Assembly: GCF_000714715.1 (NCBI RefSeq)
Contig: NZ_JMFO01000014.1
Span: 1-64,000 of the forward strand
Origin: Candidatus Magnetobacterium casense
GTDB taxonomy: Bacteria; Nitrospirota; Thermodesulfovibrionia; Thermodesulfovibrionales; Magnetobacteriaceae
Direction of reading: 5' to 3'
DNA length: 64,000 nucleotides
Shown here: piece after piece, positions 52,225-62,091 of the stretch
Numbering within the stretch: position 1 is the first letter of the stretch
Layout: the number at the start of each line of letters is the position of its first letter
Position numbers and translations under genes: made by a program
The notes under the pieces: generated by a model
The model's input: only the letters and a program-made list of their open reading frames with translations
What the model was told of the DNA's origin: nothing
Databases searched by the model: none

Positions 52225-54284
52225 AATGTAAAATAAAACATGGAACCTACACCTATACGTGACTCAACCCATATATGTCCGCCATGTCTCTCCACGATCT
52301 TCTTGCATATTGCCAGGCCGATACCTGTACCCTCATACTCTCCACGGCCATGGAGCCTGTGAAACATCATAAATATCCTGTCATAGTCCTCAACGTCTAT
52401 CCCGATGCCGTTGTCGCTTACGGACAACAGCCATTGCGACTCCGACAGACGTACAAAGCCGTCATTGGTTTCAATGGCCTGTCCCCCATGCGCCAGTATT
52501 GCTGATACATGTATCTTCGGTGGGATGTCAGTCCTGAATCTGATAGCATTGGCTATCAGGTTTTGAAACAGTTGGACTATCTGCGTCTCATCGGCCATGA
52601 TAACGGGTAGGGGATCGTTTGTCACTGTGGCTTTGCTTTCATCTACAGACCTTTGCAGATTGGACAAGGCACTCTGGAGCGCCTGCACAAAATCGACAGG
52701 TTCAAAGCTCTTTCCCTGCGTGCCAACTCGTGAAAACTCCAGCATGTCGTTTATCAGCTTCTTCATCCTGGTTGTGCCATCGACTATGTAATCGATGAAT
52801 TTATCTGCCTTGGGGTCTAGCCGGCCCTCATAGCGTTGTTTCAGCAGCTCCGTAAAGCTGGCGATCTTTCTCAGCGGTTCCTGCAGGTCGTGGGAGGCCA
52901 TGTAGGCAAAGTGCTCCAGCTCGTTATTGGAACGGAGCAGCTCTTCGGCCTGGATTTTAAGCATGTCTTCGGCCTTCTTACGGGATACCACCTCTTCCTC
53001 CAGTTGTTTGTTGACGCTCTGCAGCTCGGCGGTGCGCAACTGCACCATCTCTTCGAGGTGATTGCGGTATCTTTCAAGTTCACTCCGGGTGTGTTGTCTT
53101 TCGGTTATATCGTGAAGCATCCATATGTAGCCTGTGAGTGCTTTGTCCTTGTCCCTGATGCCAAAGACCCTGCCCTCTATAGACTTGACACCGCCCTTGC
53201 TATGACGGTTAAAGGTAAATGTGTACTCTTGCCCTCTGTTTACCTGTTGCAGGGCGGTCTCCACACGCAGGGCGTTTACCCTCTGCTGTGAGTGTATTTC
53301 GGTGAGGGGCTTGCCGATAACGGCATTTGCCTTGACGTCGAGGAGCACCTCGGCCATGGGGTTGAAGTACTTGATGGTCAGGTCTATGTCCGTTGCCACA
53401 ATGGCCATGTCAAAGGAGGAGCAGAGTATGTTGTCGAGATAGACGGTCTTTTCCATGATGGCCTCTTGTACGCACTTGTATTTGGTGATGTCTCTGAAGA
53501 AGCCTGCTATTGCCTTTCTGCCATCAAGTTCTATTATGCCGGCCCTGATATCTACGGGTATGACCTGACCGGATTTGGTGATGACCTCAAGGGACTCATT
53601 GAAACTCTTGTCTCTTGCAATGCGCTCCTTGAATAAGCGTTCGTATCGTTGAGTCTCTTGCGGGGGATGGATTTCACTCTGGTGCATACCGATAAGCTCC
53701 TCTCTGGTTCGGCCCAGGAGTCTTTGGGCTACCTCGTTGACGTCCGTGATCAGGCCTGTTTGCGCGTCGGCGATCAATATGGCGTCATCGGTTGTTTCGA
53801 TGAGCTTTCTGTACTTCTCCTGCGAGCGTATGAGCATGTCGGTCATGTGTTGGAGTTCTTGTTTGCGGCGGTACAGTTCGATAAACACCTTGACCTTGCT
53901 TATCAGTACTATTGGCTCTACGGGCTTGTACAGGTAATCCACGGCACCGGATTCATACCCCCTGAAGGTATGGCTGAGGTTTGTGTCCAGGGCCGTTATA
54001 AAGATTATGGGGATATCTCTGGTTCGTTTATTGCCTTTCATCAGGGTGGCCAGTTCGTAGCCATCCATCTCCGGCATCATTACATCGACAATGGCCAGGG
54101 CTATGTTGCACTCCAGGAGTATCTGCAGGGCCTCACGTCCTGAGTGTGCCCTGCAGATGTTAAGCGCAAGCCCCGTGAGTGTTGTCTCAAGCGCCACAAT
54201 ATTGGCAGGGACATCGTCCACGATAAGAATGTCTTGTCTGCCATCAGAATTAAAATACATGATAATAACAGTATAGCATAACAT
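52203..54284 (-). CDS. Receiver - PAS - PAS - histidine kinase
   Basis: 693 residues; a second ATG eight codons in may be the start. Receiver about 18-135 (DD at 23-24, Asp67). PAS at about 155-270 and 280-400, a coiled coil (about 400-455), HisKA with SHDLQEPLRK (His) near 470, and HATPase with DNGIGIDVED, GTGIGLAICK at the end. A soluble kinase like those that pair with Rcp1-type regulators, such as the one at 49054-49491. First gene of the minus-strand run, coupled to the MASE3 kinase. Confidence 0.93.
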   Translation of the reverse strand: MLCYTVIIMYFNSDGRQDILIVDDVPANIVALETTLTGLALNICRAHSGREALQILLECNIALAIVDVMMPEMDGYELATLMKGNKRTRDIPIIFITALDTNLSHTFRGYESGAVDYLYKPVEPIVLISKVKVFIELYRRKQELQHMTDMLIRSQEKYRKLIETTDDAILIADAQTGLITDVNEVAQRLLGRTREELIGMHQSEIHPPQETQRYERLFKERIARDKSFNESLEVITKSGQVIPVDIRAGIIELDGRKAIAGFFRDITKYKCVQEAIMEKTVYLDNILCSSFDMAIVATDIDLTIKYFNPMAEVLLDVKANAVIGKPLTEIHSQQRVNALRVETALQQVNRGQEYTFTFNRHSKGGVKSIEGRVFGIRDKDKALTGYIWMLHDITERQHTRSELERYRNHLEEMVQLRTAELQSVNKQLEEEVVSRKKAEDMLKIQAEELLRSNNELEHFAYMASHDLQEPLRKIASFTELLKQRYEGRLDPKADKFIDYIVDGTTRMKKLINDMLEFSRVGTQGKSFEPVDFVQALQSALSNLQRSVDESKATVTNDPLPVIMADETQIVQLFQNLIANAIRFRTDIPPKIHVSAILAHGGQAIETNDGFVRLSESQWLLSVSDNGIGIDVEDYDRIFMMFHRLHGRGEYEGTGIGLAICKKIVERHGGHIWVESRIGVGSMFYFTLCPLSSH

Positions 54285-54480
54285 GGCATTGAGAAGTCAG
54301 CAATTGTCAGTTACGTGACCCTCACGGCAGAAGGGGATGTTTTTCCCTTCCGTGTTGCAATAATGTAGAGATACTGTTATAATTTTCGGTATGTAGAGAA
54401 CTATTGTCAGAGAGTCCTCTTATGCCGTGTCAACCAGCCGGTTTTACAGATATACTGATGAAAAAATACAAGGAGACCAT

Positions 54481-55869
54481 ATGGATGAGTTAAAAGAAGG
54501 GCTTTGCAGTCAACTGCTCAGGACGGCGTTAAGCAGTGGCGGTGAGTATGCCGATGTATACTTTGAGGATAAAACGCCTCTGTCCATCCTCATGGAGGAC
54601 CAGCGGATCGAAAAGATATCCACGGGCAGGGAGTGTGGCGTTGGCATACGGGTGATCTTTGGTCACCGGACGGCATATGCCTACACCAACGATATGGCCA
54701 CGGAGTCGCTGCATGAGTGTGCCATGACTGTAAGCAGGGCCGTCAGGGGAAACACCCCGGGCATGGTTGCCGACATGACCAGACTGCGACCAACGGTTAA
54801 TTACGTCGTCCTGCACCCACCGGAGGCCGTGCCTGTGGAAAAAAAGATCGCCCTCATACAAAAAGCCAACTCCGCAGCCAGAACGTTCAGCGACAAGATC
54901 GTGCAGGTAACCGTGTCATACATGGACAACACAAAGGACGTACTGATAGCCAACTCCGATGGCAACCTCTGCCAGGACAGACGGGTGCAGACGCTCTTTG
55001 TCGTCAACGTAATTGCCAAAGAGGGCAACGTCATTCAAACCGGCTACGAAACCATCGGAGGCAGAATGGGGTTTGAGATATTTGACGACAATAACGTTGG
55101 TGCCGTTGCGTTGAAGGCGGCCTCACGTGCCGTAGGTATGCTCAATGCCAGGCGGGTCAGTGGGGGACGGATGCCCGTGGTCATCTCCTCCGAGGCTGGC
55201 GGCACGATGATCCACGAGGCCATTGGACATGGGCTTGAGGCAGACCTGGCACAACAGGGACTATCGGTCTACAGTGGCAAGAAGGGGCAGTTGGTAGCCT
55301 CCCCGCTCGTCACCGTGATAGACGATGCCACTCTGCCGGGCAAGCGTGGCTCCTGTGTCTTTGACGATGAGGCCACCGCGGGCCGGCGCAACGTCCTCGT
55401 ACAGGATGGCGTCATCACTCAGTACATGTACGACAGACTAACCGCCATGCGTGACGGTGTGCGTTCCACAGGCAACGGCAGGAGGCAGTCATATCAGTCC
55501 AGGCCCATACCGCGTATGACCAACACATATCTGGCCTCCGGTAACTCCTCTGTCGATGACATCATAAAGGGCACTCCAAATGGGCTGTTCGTGAAGAAGA
55601 TGGGCGGGGGTCAGGTCAACACCGTCACGGGGGACTTCGTCTTTGACGTCCAGGAAGGCTTTCTGATCAAGAACGGCATGATTGACGAGCCGGTAAGGGG
55701 GGCAACTCTCTGTGGAAATGGTCCAGCCGTGCTCAGTGCCATTGACATGATAGGCAGCGACCTTGGCTTTGCCATCGGCACCTGTGGTAAAGACGGTCAG
55801 GGCGTACCCGTCTCCGATGCGATGCCCACCGTAAGGATACCAGACATTGTGGTCGGCGGGGAGGTGTGA
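54481..55869 (+). CDS. tldD: TldD-type metalloprotease
   Basis: 462 residues from the ATG at 54481 with AAGGAG 5 bases upstream; an upstream GTG frame is ignored. ..YADVYFEDK.., ..GGTMIHEAIGHGLEAD.. (HExxxH zinc site) and ..LVQDGVITQYMYDRLTA.. identify the TldD/PmbA family. The usual partner PmbA (TldE) is not in the window. It matures small peptides or degrades unfolded ones. A small terminator follows. Confidence 0.96.
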   Translation: MDELKEGLCSQLLRTALSSGGEYADVYFEDKTPLSILMEDQRIEKISTGRECGVGIRVIFGHRTAYAYTNDMATESLHECAMTVSRAVRGNTPGMVADMTRLRPTVNYVVLHPPEAVPVEKKIALIQKANSAARTFSDKIVQVTVSYMDNTKDVLIANSDGNLCQDRRVQTLFVVNVIAKEGNVIQTGYETIGGRMGFEIFDDNNVGAVALKAASRAVGMLNARRVSGGRMPVVISSEAGGTMIHEAIGHGLEADLAQQGLSVYSGKKGQLVASPLVTVIDDATLPGKRGSCVFDDEATAGRRNVLVQDGVITQYMYDRLTAMRDGVRSTGNGRRQSYQSRPIPRMTNTYLASGNSSVDDIIKGTPNGLFVKKMGGGQVNTVTGDFVFDVQEGFLIKNGMIDEPVRGATLCGNGPAVLSAIDMIGSDLGFAIGTCGKDGQGVPVSDAMPTVRIPDIVVGGEV

Positions 55870-55903
55870 TTGTGTCGTTTAAAACACAACAAATACTTTT
55901 TTT
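55870..55903 (+). terminator. Weak rho-independent terminator after tldD
   Basis: TTGTGT, eight bases, ACACAA, then ATAC and seven Ts. The stem is short (6 bp), so it may only attenuate. Confidence 0.5.
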
Positions 55904-55977
55904 ATACATAAAGTAACACTCAACTCTGGTGTTTAAAGGGAGTACGTTCTGGCATGTAATTTGATTAAAAACCAGAC

Positions 55978-57009
55978 ATGCGATCACAACGGACAATAAA
56001 AAGAGACGTGAGCTTTGAAGGCGTAGGACTGCACACCGGTACCCACTGCAGGGTGCATATACGACAGGCGCCGATAGACAACGGCATCGTCTTTCACAAG
56101 GTTGGCAGACTGGGCCTGAGTGCCAATTGGCTCGGCAAGCAGAGGCTGGACAGGTTGAGCAGGTTGGACAAGTTAAGCAGGCTGGGCAGGTTGAGCGGCT
56201 ACAAGAGTGATGCCAATGCCCTGGAGGGTAGTTACAGCGAAGGCAGAGATATGTCGCTTGTTGCGCGTGTAAGTTCAGTTGTGGATACGGCATTTGCCAC
56301 AACCCTGGGCAATGGCAGGGAGGTTGTGCGCACCGTGGAGCATTTGCTTGCAGTGCTGTCGGCTCTGTCCATTGACAACGTCGATATTGCGGTGGAGGGG
56401 TCGGAGATACCAATACTGGATGGCAGCGCCAAGGAAATTGCCGAGTTGGTACTGGATGCCGGTATCAAAAAACAACACAAGAAAATGCCCTTTATAAAGA
56501 TACTCAGTCCCATCAAGCTGGAAGATAAGCACTCAAGCGTGGCGATCTATCCCTATGATGGCAGAAAGATAACATTCAGATTGTTCTTCGACGATCACTT
56601 TCTGGGTGAGCAGTACCTCTCGATAGACCTCAATGCGGATACCTTTATCGAGGACATAGCCCCGGCAAGGACGTTTGGCTTCCTCAAGGACGTCGAATAC
56701 ATCAGGGCAAATGGTCTGGCAAAGGGCGGTTCCCTGGACAATGCTGTGATATTCACCGAAGACTCCGTTGTCAACGAGTCGGGTTTGAGGTTTGAGGACG
56801 AGTGTGTGCGGCACAAGATTCTGGACAGCATCGGTGATTTTTCGCTCTTTGGCTTCCCGATAGAGGGGCACATCGTGGCAGATAAGTCCGGGCACACGAC
56901 AAACGTAAAGTTTCTCAAAAAACTCATGACCTCCCCTGAGTGCTGGGAGATAGTCGCCGAAGAGGTGCAAAGCTCCCGTTATCCCGTCTTAAGTTACAGC
57001 TACATATAG
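55978..57009 (+). CDS. lpxC: UDP-3-O-acyl-N-acetylglucosamine deacetylase, with a repeat insert
   Basis: 343 residues. ..RDVSFEGVGLHTGTHCRVHI.., ..VRTVEHLLAVLSALSIDNVDI.. (zinc His), ..RHKILDSIGDFSLFG.. (zinc His and Asp) and ..ADKSGHTTN.. (catalytic His) are all present, so the first committed enzyme of lipid A synthesis should be active. Compared with ordinary LpxC, about 35 extra residues are inserted after position 48, encoded by six tandem 9-base repeats (56143-56196) that read RLD-RLS-RLD-KLS-RLG-RLS. ATG at 55978 has no strong ribosome site in view. Confidence 0.95.
   Translation: MRSQRTIKRDVSFEGVGLHTGTHCRVHIRQAPIDNGIVFHKVGRLGLSANWLGKQRLDRLSRLDKLSRLGRLSGYKSDANALEGSYSEGRDMSLVARVSSVVDTAFATTLGNGREVVRTVEHLLAVLSALSIDNVDIAVEGSEIPILDGSAKEIAELVLDAGIKKQHKKMPFIKILSPIKLEDKHSSVAIYPYDGRKITFRLFFDDHFLGEQYLSIDLNADTFIEDIAPARTFGFLKDVEYIRANGLAKGGSLDNAVIFTEDSVVNESGLRFEDECVRHKILDSIGDFSLFGFPIEGHIVADKSGHTTNVKFLKKLMTSPECWEIVAEEVQSSRYPVLSYSYI
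56143..56196 (+). repeat. Six tandem 9-base repeats inside lpxC
   Basis: Units AGGCTGGAC, AGGTTGAGC, AGGTTGGAC, AAGTTAAGC, AGGCTGGGC, AGGTTGAGC. Being multiples of three, they keep the frame and add a basic-hydrophobic helix-like segment. Confidence 0.9.
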
Positions 57010-57060
57010 GCATAAAAAGAAGGAAGAAAGGGATGACGTTCCCTATTGCTTGTATACAAG

Positions 57061-57126
57061 AAAGAAAGGGGCGGCTCCGCCCCCCTTCAGAACCCCCTGC
57101 AAGGGGACCAGTCCCCTTGACCCCAT
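57061..57126 (+). repeat. Family A repeat block after lpxC
   Basis: In the same sense as lpxC: GAAAGGGGCGGCTCCGCCCC, CTTCAGAACCCCCTG, CAAGGGGACCAGTCCCCTTG and GACCCCAT. The two hairpins are perfect. A single family C end follows at 57178-57201. Confidence 0.75.
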
Positions 57127-57212
57127 TATTTCACACTCAATTATCATGCCTGAAAAAACCTGTGTCATTTCAGCATACCATGAAATATAAAGAGGATACG
57201 AAAGAACCTTTA

Positions 57213-58580
57213 TTACTCCGGCGGAAAAATCTTTCCGGGGTTGAGGATGTTTTTGGGGTCGAAGAGGTTTTTAATTCCCTTCATCAGGTCGATGTTTATC
57301 ATGTCCAGTTCCATATCGATATACTTGGCTTTGGTGAGGCCTATGCCATGCTCACCCGAAAGGGTGCCTCCAAGGCTCAGAGTCAGTTCAAACAGTTGTC
57401 TGACCACCTTTTCGGCCTTGTTAAAGATATCCTGTTCGCTTTTGTCTGTCATGATATTAACGTGTATGTTGCCATCTCCGGCATGTCCAAAACATGCAAT
57501 GGGCAGGTCGTGTTTCTCCGACAGCTTCTCTATTCCCATTAGCAACGCCGGAACCCTGTTTATGGGGACCACCACGTCTTCGTTTATCTTCGTCGGACTT
57601 ATCTTATACAACGCTGCCGACACACTGCGCCGTGCATCCCACAGAAAATCACGCGACTGACTCTCAACGGCTACCTTGATCTTACCGCCAAACTCATTGC
57701 AGATGTTTGAGATCACATCGGCCTCCTTGGCCACAGTCCTGCGATTGCCGTCAACTTCGATCAGCAACAGCGCATCTATGTCCTCGGGAAACCCCACCTG
57801 CTTCAAACGATTAACCGCAAACAGTGTCAACTTGTCCATCAGCTCAAGGGTACGCGGGATGATACCCGATGCGATTATCTTTGCAACCGCCCTGCCGCTG
57901 TCCTCAACGCTCGCAAAGGCCGACAGCAACGTGATGATACTATCAGGTTTGGGCAACACCTTCAAGCGAATCTTGCTGATAGTGGCAAGCGTCCCCTCGG
58001 AACCAACCAGGAGCCTGGTTATGTCGTATCCCACAACGCCCTTGGCCGTCTTGACACCGGTGTTGATTACCCTGCCATCGGGCAGCACGGCCTCCAACTG
58101 CATCACGTAGTCGCGCGTAACGCCGTACTTGACCGCACGCGGTCCTCCGGCATTTTCTGCCACGTTGCCGCCAATGCTGCATATGTTGAGGCTTGCCGGA
58201 TCGGGGGGATAAAAATAGCCCTTATCTTCAAGCTCTATCTGCAACAAGCCGTTTATGACCCCAGGCTCAACCACCACGTTGAGATTCTCCACGTCCAGCT
58301 CAATGATGCGGTTCATCTTTTCCAGACTCATCAGTATAGCGTTGGCCATCGGCACCGAACCGCCGGTCATACCGGTACCCGCCCCTCGGGGGATCAGCTT
58401 GTAGTTGTTTTCGTAGGCAAACCGTGTGATCTTCACTATGTCCGTGGTGGTTTGCGGCCACACCACCGCAGCAGGCGTGATGTCTATACCCGAGGCGTCG
58501 TAGCCGTAGCACAACAGCACCTCCTTATCCGTGGAGTACTGGTCGTCTGTCAGTACTTTGCTCAGACTCTTTATTCCCAT
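57213..58580 (-). CDS. glcD: FAD-linked oxidase, GlcD/D-lactate dehydrogenase type
   Basis: 455 residues. FAD domain ..IPRGAGTGMTGGSVP.. and ..NICSIGGNVAENAGGPRAVKYGVTRDYV..; C-terminal domain with ..CFGHAGDGNIHVNIM.. and ..GTLSGEHGIGLTK... It oxidises a 2-hydroxy acid such as glycolate or D-lactate and passes electrons on. The GlcE and GlcF subunits are not here, so the enzyme may act as a single D-lactate dehydrogenase or with an FeS partner elsewhere. The symbol is by similarity only. Confidence 0.9.
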   Translation of the reverse strand: MGIKSLSKVLTDDQYSTDKEVLLCYGYDASGIDITPAAVVWPQTTTDIVKITRFAYENNYKLIPRGAGTGMTGGSVPMANAILMSLEKMNRIIELDVENLNVVVEPGVINGLLQIELEDKGYFYPPDPASLNICSIGGNVAENAGGPRAVKYGVTRDYVMQLEAVLPDGRVINTGVKTAKGVVGYDITRLLVGSEGTLATISKIRLKVLPKPDSIITLLSAFASVEDSGRAVAKIIASGIIPRTLELMDKLTLFAVNRLKQVGFPEDIDALLLIEVDGNRRTVAKEADVISNICNEFGGKIKVAVESQSRDFLWDARRSVSAALYKISPTKINEDVVVPINRVPALLMGIEKLSEKHDLPIACFGHAGDGNIHVNIMTDKSEQDIFNKAEKVVRQLFELTLSLGGTLSGEHGIGLTKAKYIDMELDMINIDLMKGIKNLFDPKNILNPGKIFPPE

Positions 58581-58674
58581 AGGTTACTATTATATACCTT
58601 TTGATCTGTTTTGTGATATAGTATCCCAACGATATTAAAGTGTGTTAAAAAATTATTACGGGGGAATGACAGAC

Positions 58675-61600
58675 ATGAAGAGGATATTTTTAGTTATTTG
58701 TATTGCCCTTGTCTCACTGTCGCTGGCCGGGGGGCAGGAGCAGGATAATGTCAGCTTGGACATAGCCGCACTTGGTGCTAACAGCTCCGGAACCTTGCAG
58801 ACAGTCATCGACGTACACGATCAAAGGGGTAAGAGCATCCAGGGGCTAAAGCCCGGAAACTTTACCCTGACCGTCGGTGACAAGAAGGCTAAAGGTTCCG
58901 CATTACAAAAAAAATATGAAGACCCCCTCTCCGTCATCATTGCCGTGGATGTCAGCGGCAGCATGAGCGGTGTTGCCCTCTCGGATACAAAAAAATACCT
59001 GTTCAATCTCATACATCAACTCAACGATGACAACCATATAATGCTGATAACCTTCGGCGGCGAAATCAGAGACGTCGTACACTTCACTCAAAACCGGGAA
59101 CTGCTCTACAGTCAGATAGACAACTTAAAGGCGGTTGAGAAAAAGACCATCCTGTATCAGGCCGTCACAGACGGTATAAAGAAAGCCTCACGTGCCCCCA
59201 CCTCAAAAACGGCTATCCTCCTGATAACCGACGGCAGAGACGAACACAGTCACCTCAATGAACAGGATGTCTTAAACACGGTGGAAAGCTCCTATATCCC
59301 GCTCTATACGATTACTCTGGGAAAGCATAAGCACACAGATGCCATCAAGAAGCTATCAGACATAAGCGGGGGCTACTTCCTGCTCTCTCCCAACCACAAT
59401 GAGATCGTTCAGTTGGGCAGGATCATATCGGACATTGTTGACAGCAGGTACATTGTTGACTTTGACCTCACGCTGCCCCCGGGTAAATATACAGGCGTTG
59501 TCGGCTTCAACCACATGGGCAAGGAGCTGACCGCACAGAAGGAGTTTACCGTATCCACCGCCCCGGCTACCGCCACCATGACCACCCCAAAGGTTGAACA
59601 CATCCCTGTTGAACGGACTCTTCAGGTTACACAAAGCAATTGGTCGGATAACAGATTGATCGTTATTTTGTTTATGCTTTTAGGATTGTCTGCCTTCTGC
59701 AATATCCTGCTGGCCTTGTGGGCACTGAGAAGGCCAAAGGAGTCGGCCACCACAAATGCTGCGGTAACGACAATCGATGACATCAACCGTAAGATCGATG
59801 CCATTACCAGCAAGGTATCAGAGCCAAGGCCGGAAGTCCCCTTTGAAGAAATAGTCTATAAGCTCAACGACGCAGGCAGCCGGATAACGGCCCTCACCGC
59901 TGAACTGAGAAATCTGCCCACGGAAGATGTAAGCCCGCTCATTGGCCGACTCGAAAGAGAGCTGGCAAAGATGGCAAGCGTCACGGGCATGGTGTCGGAC
60001 AGAATGGAGGCGATGGATGCAGGCATAAAGGGCATTGCCAAAGAACTGGTAAAGACAAATGACAAGTTGCCGACCATTGTTATCCCGTCACAGGAAAGGC
60101 TGGAGCAGGGCATAAAAGCCCTCAGCAAAGAGGTCGCTACCCTCAGGGATGACCTGTCAGCGGACAAGTATGGTGATTCCTTTGAGAAGCTCTCAAATAG
60201 ATTGGACGGGATCGAGGCGGCCATCACAGAGATTAGCGATTCGGCATGGCAAGATACTCAAAATACCAAGGATGCCATCAGTGAGCTGTTGCAGGTGTAT
60301 AATATCCCTGATGATTTGTTAAAGTGCCAGGATAAAGATAAGCCTTTAGGTGATATTACCAAGGAGATTGCTAAACTGAAGGACTATTTCCCTTTCAACT
60401 ACGACATTGGATCTAAGATAGATGCCCTTGCCGGCTCGCTTGAAGAAATCACAGACCGTTTAACAGACCGTTTAGATGATATCGAGATGGTTATAGCACA
60501 TACCAACGACACAGCACAGCAAAAGACCGGAGATGCCATCAAGGGATTGTCGCAGTTGATACAGACGCCCCCTGATCTGACCTCGGCATATGCGCCGATG
60601 ATTCAGAAGGTCGAGTCAGCCCTGGCCGATATTGCCGGGGAGATTGCACAGTTGAAGGACAAACCTGCCGCAAACAACGACACCGATAGGAAGATTGACG
60701 CCTTTGCGGCCTCGTTTAAGGCAATCGCAGGGCGACTCGATGAGATCGAAACGTTTATAGCAAAGACCAACGACGCAGCACAGCAAAAAACCGAGACCGG
60801 TTTCAAGGATTTATCGCGGTTGATTCAGACGTCGCCTGACTGGATACTGACATATGCGTCAACGGTTCAGGAGCTTGAAGCGGGTCTGCGGGACATTGCC
60901 GGCGAGGTCAGGCATTTGAGGGACAAGTCCCCCGCAGAGAACGGTGTTGACAGCAGCAATCTTGACAGTAAGATTAGTAGCCTGGGTGCCTCGTTTAAGC
61001 TAATCTCAGGGCGACTTGATGAGCTCGAAACATTTATTTCAAAGACGAACAAAATATTAAAGCAACAGACCCAGGATGGTCTCAATGGTTTATCCACGGC
61101 ATTTGGGTCGTCGTTGAACACCTCCATGTCTGCGATATTGGCGGCGGTGCAGGGGAGGTTGCAAGAGCTGGAGACCTCCATAGCTACCATTGCCAAAGAC
61201 CTCGCCAGTCTCAGAGACAACCCCCCGGTAACGTGGCCGGATAATATAAAGGGTTCCTTTGATGCACTCTCCAACAGGCTTGACGAAATAGAGGGCTTTA
61301 TAGCAAAGACAAACAATACCATGAGACAACGCTCTGATGAACGGTTGCTGGAGTTCACTCAAACGCTTCAGACCTCCATAGACACGTCCGTGTCAGAGCG
61401 GATGGCAGAGGGAATAAGGAACCTCAATGACGAGCTTGTTGCGTTAAGGGAAAAGCTCTCCGACATGCCAATGGACAAGTCTGCCATGGAGACCCGCAGT
61501 TCAATAGACAAGGTTCAGAGTAGCCTGACGGAAAAGCTGGAGACTGCCATCAGGGGGCTCTACGACGAACTGGCGCAGCTCAAGGGCAAGCTCCCCGACA

Positions 61601-62091
61601 TGGCAATTGTTTCGGAACTGGGCGTGAAGCTGGAGCAGTTGTCTCAACAGAGCAGGGAGGCGTTTTCAGGTACGGTGGATACGTTAAACGAAAAAACGAC
61701 CGTTTTATTCCATGACCTTGGCGGCTCCTTACAGACAATAGGCAGCACCATTGACGGCATAGAGGATATTATCCGGAAGGTCTCCTACAATCTCAGCGAT
61801 GATAACTCCGGCAGTGTCAAGGCACAGATTCTGACAGTCCGGGAAACAATGTCGGATATTATAAGGTTTCTGCTGGTGTTATCCGACAACCTCAGCGAAA
61901 ATAACTCAGGCAGCATCAAGGAACAGATTATGGCAGTCCGGGAAACAATGTCGGATATTATAAGGTTTCTGCTGGTGTTATCCGACAACCTCAGCGAAAA
62001 TAACTCCGACAGCATCAAGGAACAGATTATGGCACTGAGGGAAACGATGTCAGATATTATAAGGTTTCTGCTGTTGCTATCCGAAAGATAA
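58675..62091 (+). CDS. VWA-domain protein with very long coiled-coil repeats
   Basis: 1138 residues from ATG 58675, with GGGGGA 11 bases upstream. A signal-like N-terminus is followed by a VWA domain (about 80-270) with the MIDAS DVSGSMSG motif, a Thr/Pro linker, and one membrane helix (..RLIVILFMLLGLSAFCNILLALWAL.., near 330-355). The remaining 780 residues are coiled coil containing about four degenerate repeats of about 100 residues (..RLDEIETFIAKTN..) and three exact-looking 33-residue repeats at the end (..RETMSDIIRFLLVLSDN). The VWA part would lie outside the membrane and the coil inside. Family unknown. Confidence 0.85.
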   Translation: MKRIFLVICIALVSLSLAGGQEQDNVSLDIAALGANSSGTLQTVIDVHDQRGKSIQGLKPGNFTLTVGDKKAKGSALQKKYEDPLSVIIAVDVSGSMSGVALSDTKKYLFNLIHQLNDDNHIMLITFGGEIRDVVHFTQNRELLYSQIDNLKAVEKKTILYQAVTDGIKKASRAPTSKTAILLITDGRDEHSHLNEQDVLNTVESSYIPLYTITLGKHKHTDAIKKLSDISGGYFLLSPNHNEIVQLGRIISDIVDSRYIVDFDLTLPPGKYTGVVGFNHMGKELTAQKEFTVSTAPATATMTTPKVEHIPVERTLQVTQSNWSDNRLIVILFMLLGLSAFCNILLALWALRRPKESATTNAAVTTIDDINRKIDAITSKVSEPRPEVPFEEIVYKLNDAGSRITALTAELRNLPTEDVSPLIGRLERELAKMASVTGMVSDRMEAMDAGIKGIAKELVKTNDKLPTIVIPSQERLEQGIKALSKEVATLRDDLSADKYGDSFEKLSNRLDGIEAAITEISDSAWQDTQNTKDAISELLQVYNIPDDLLKCQDKDKPLGDITKEIAKLKDYFPFNYDIGSKIDALAGSLEEITDRLTDRLDDIEMVIAHTNDTAQQKTGDAIKGLSQLIQTPPDLTSAYAPMIQKVESALADIAGEIAQLKDKPAANNDTDRKIDAFAASFKAIAGRLDEIETFIAKTNDAAQQKTETGFKDLSRLIQTSPDWILTYASTVQELEAGLRDIAGEVRHLRDKSPAENGVDSSNLDSKISSLGASFKLISGRLDELETFISKTNKILKQQTQDGLNGLSTAFGSSLNTSMSAILAAVQGRLQELETSIATIAKDLASLRDNPPVTWPDNIKGSFDALSNRLDEIEGFIAKTNNTMRQRSDERLLEFTQTLQTSIDTSVSERMAEGIRNLNDELVALREKLSDMPMDKSAMETRSSIDKVQSSLTEKLETAIRGLYDELAQLKGKLPDMAIVSELGVKLEQLSQQSREAFSGTVDTLNEKTTVLFHDLGGSLQTIGSTIDGIEDIIRKVSYNLSDDNSGSVKAQILTVRETMSDIIRFLLVLSDNLSENNSGSIKEQIMAVRETMSDIIRFLLVLSDNLSENNSDSIKEQIMALRETMSDIIRFLLLLSER
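61789..62085 (+). repeat. Three tandem 99-base repeats
   Basis: Units begin at 61789, 61888 and 61987 (AATCTCAGCGATGATAACTC, AACCTCAGCGAAAATAACTC, AACCTCAGCGAAAATAACTC) and are over 85 percent alike by eye. They encode the C-terminal 33-residue repeats of the VWA/coiled-coil protein. Confidence 0.9.

Noticed and set aside
55733-56413. Cys-rich 226-codon minus-strand frame
   Set aside because: Antisense reading of the lpxC repeat and the end of tldD; Cys/Pro richness is a by-product of the repeats.
56940-57542. 200-codon plus-strand frame after lpxC
   Set aside because: It crosses a repeat block and then is antisense to the glcD-like gene.
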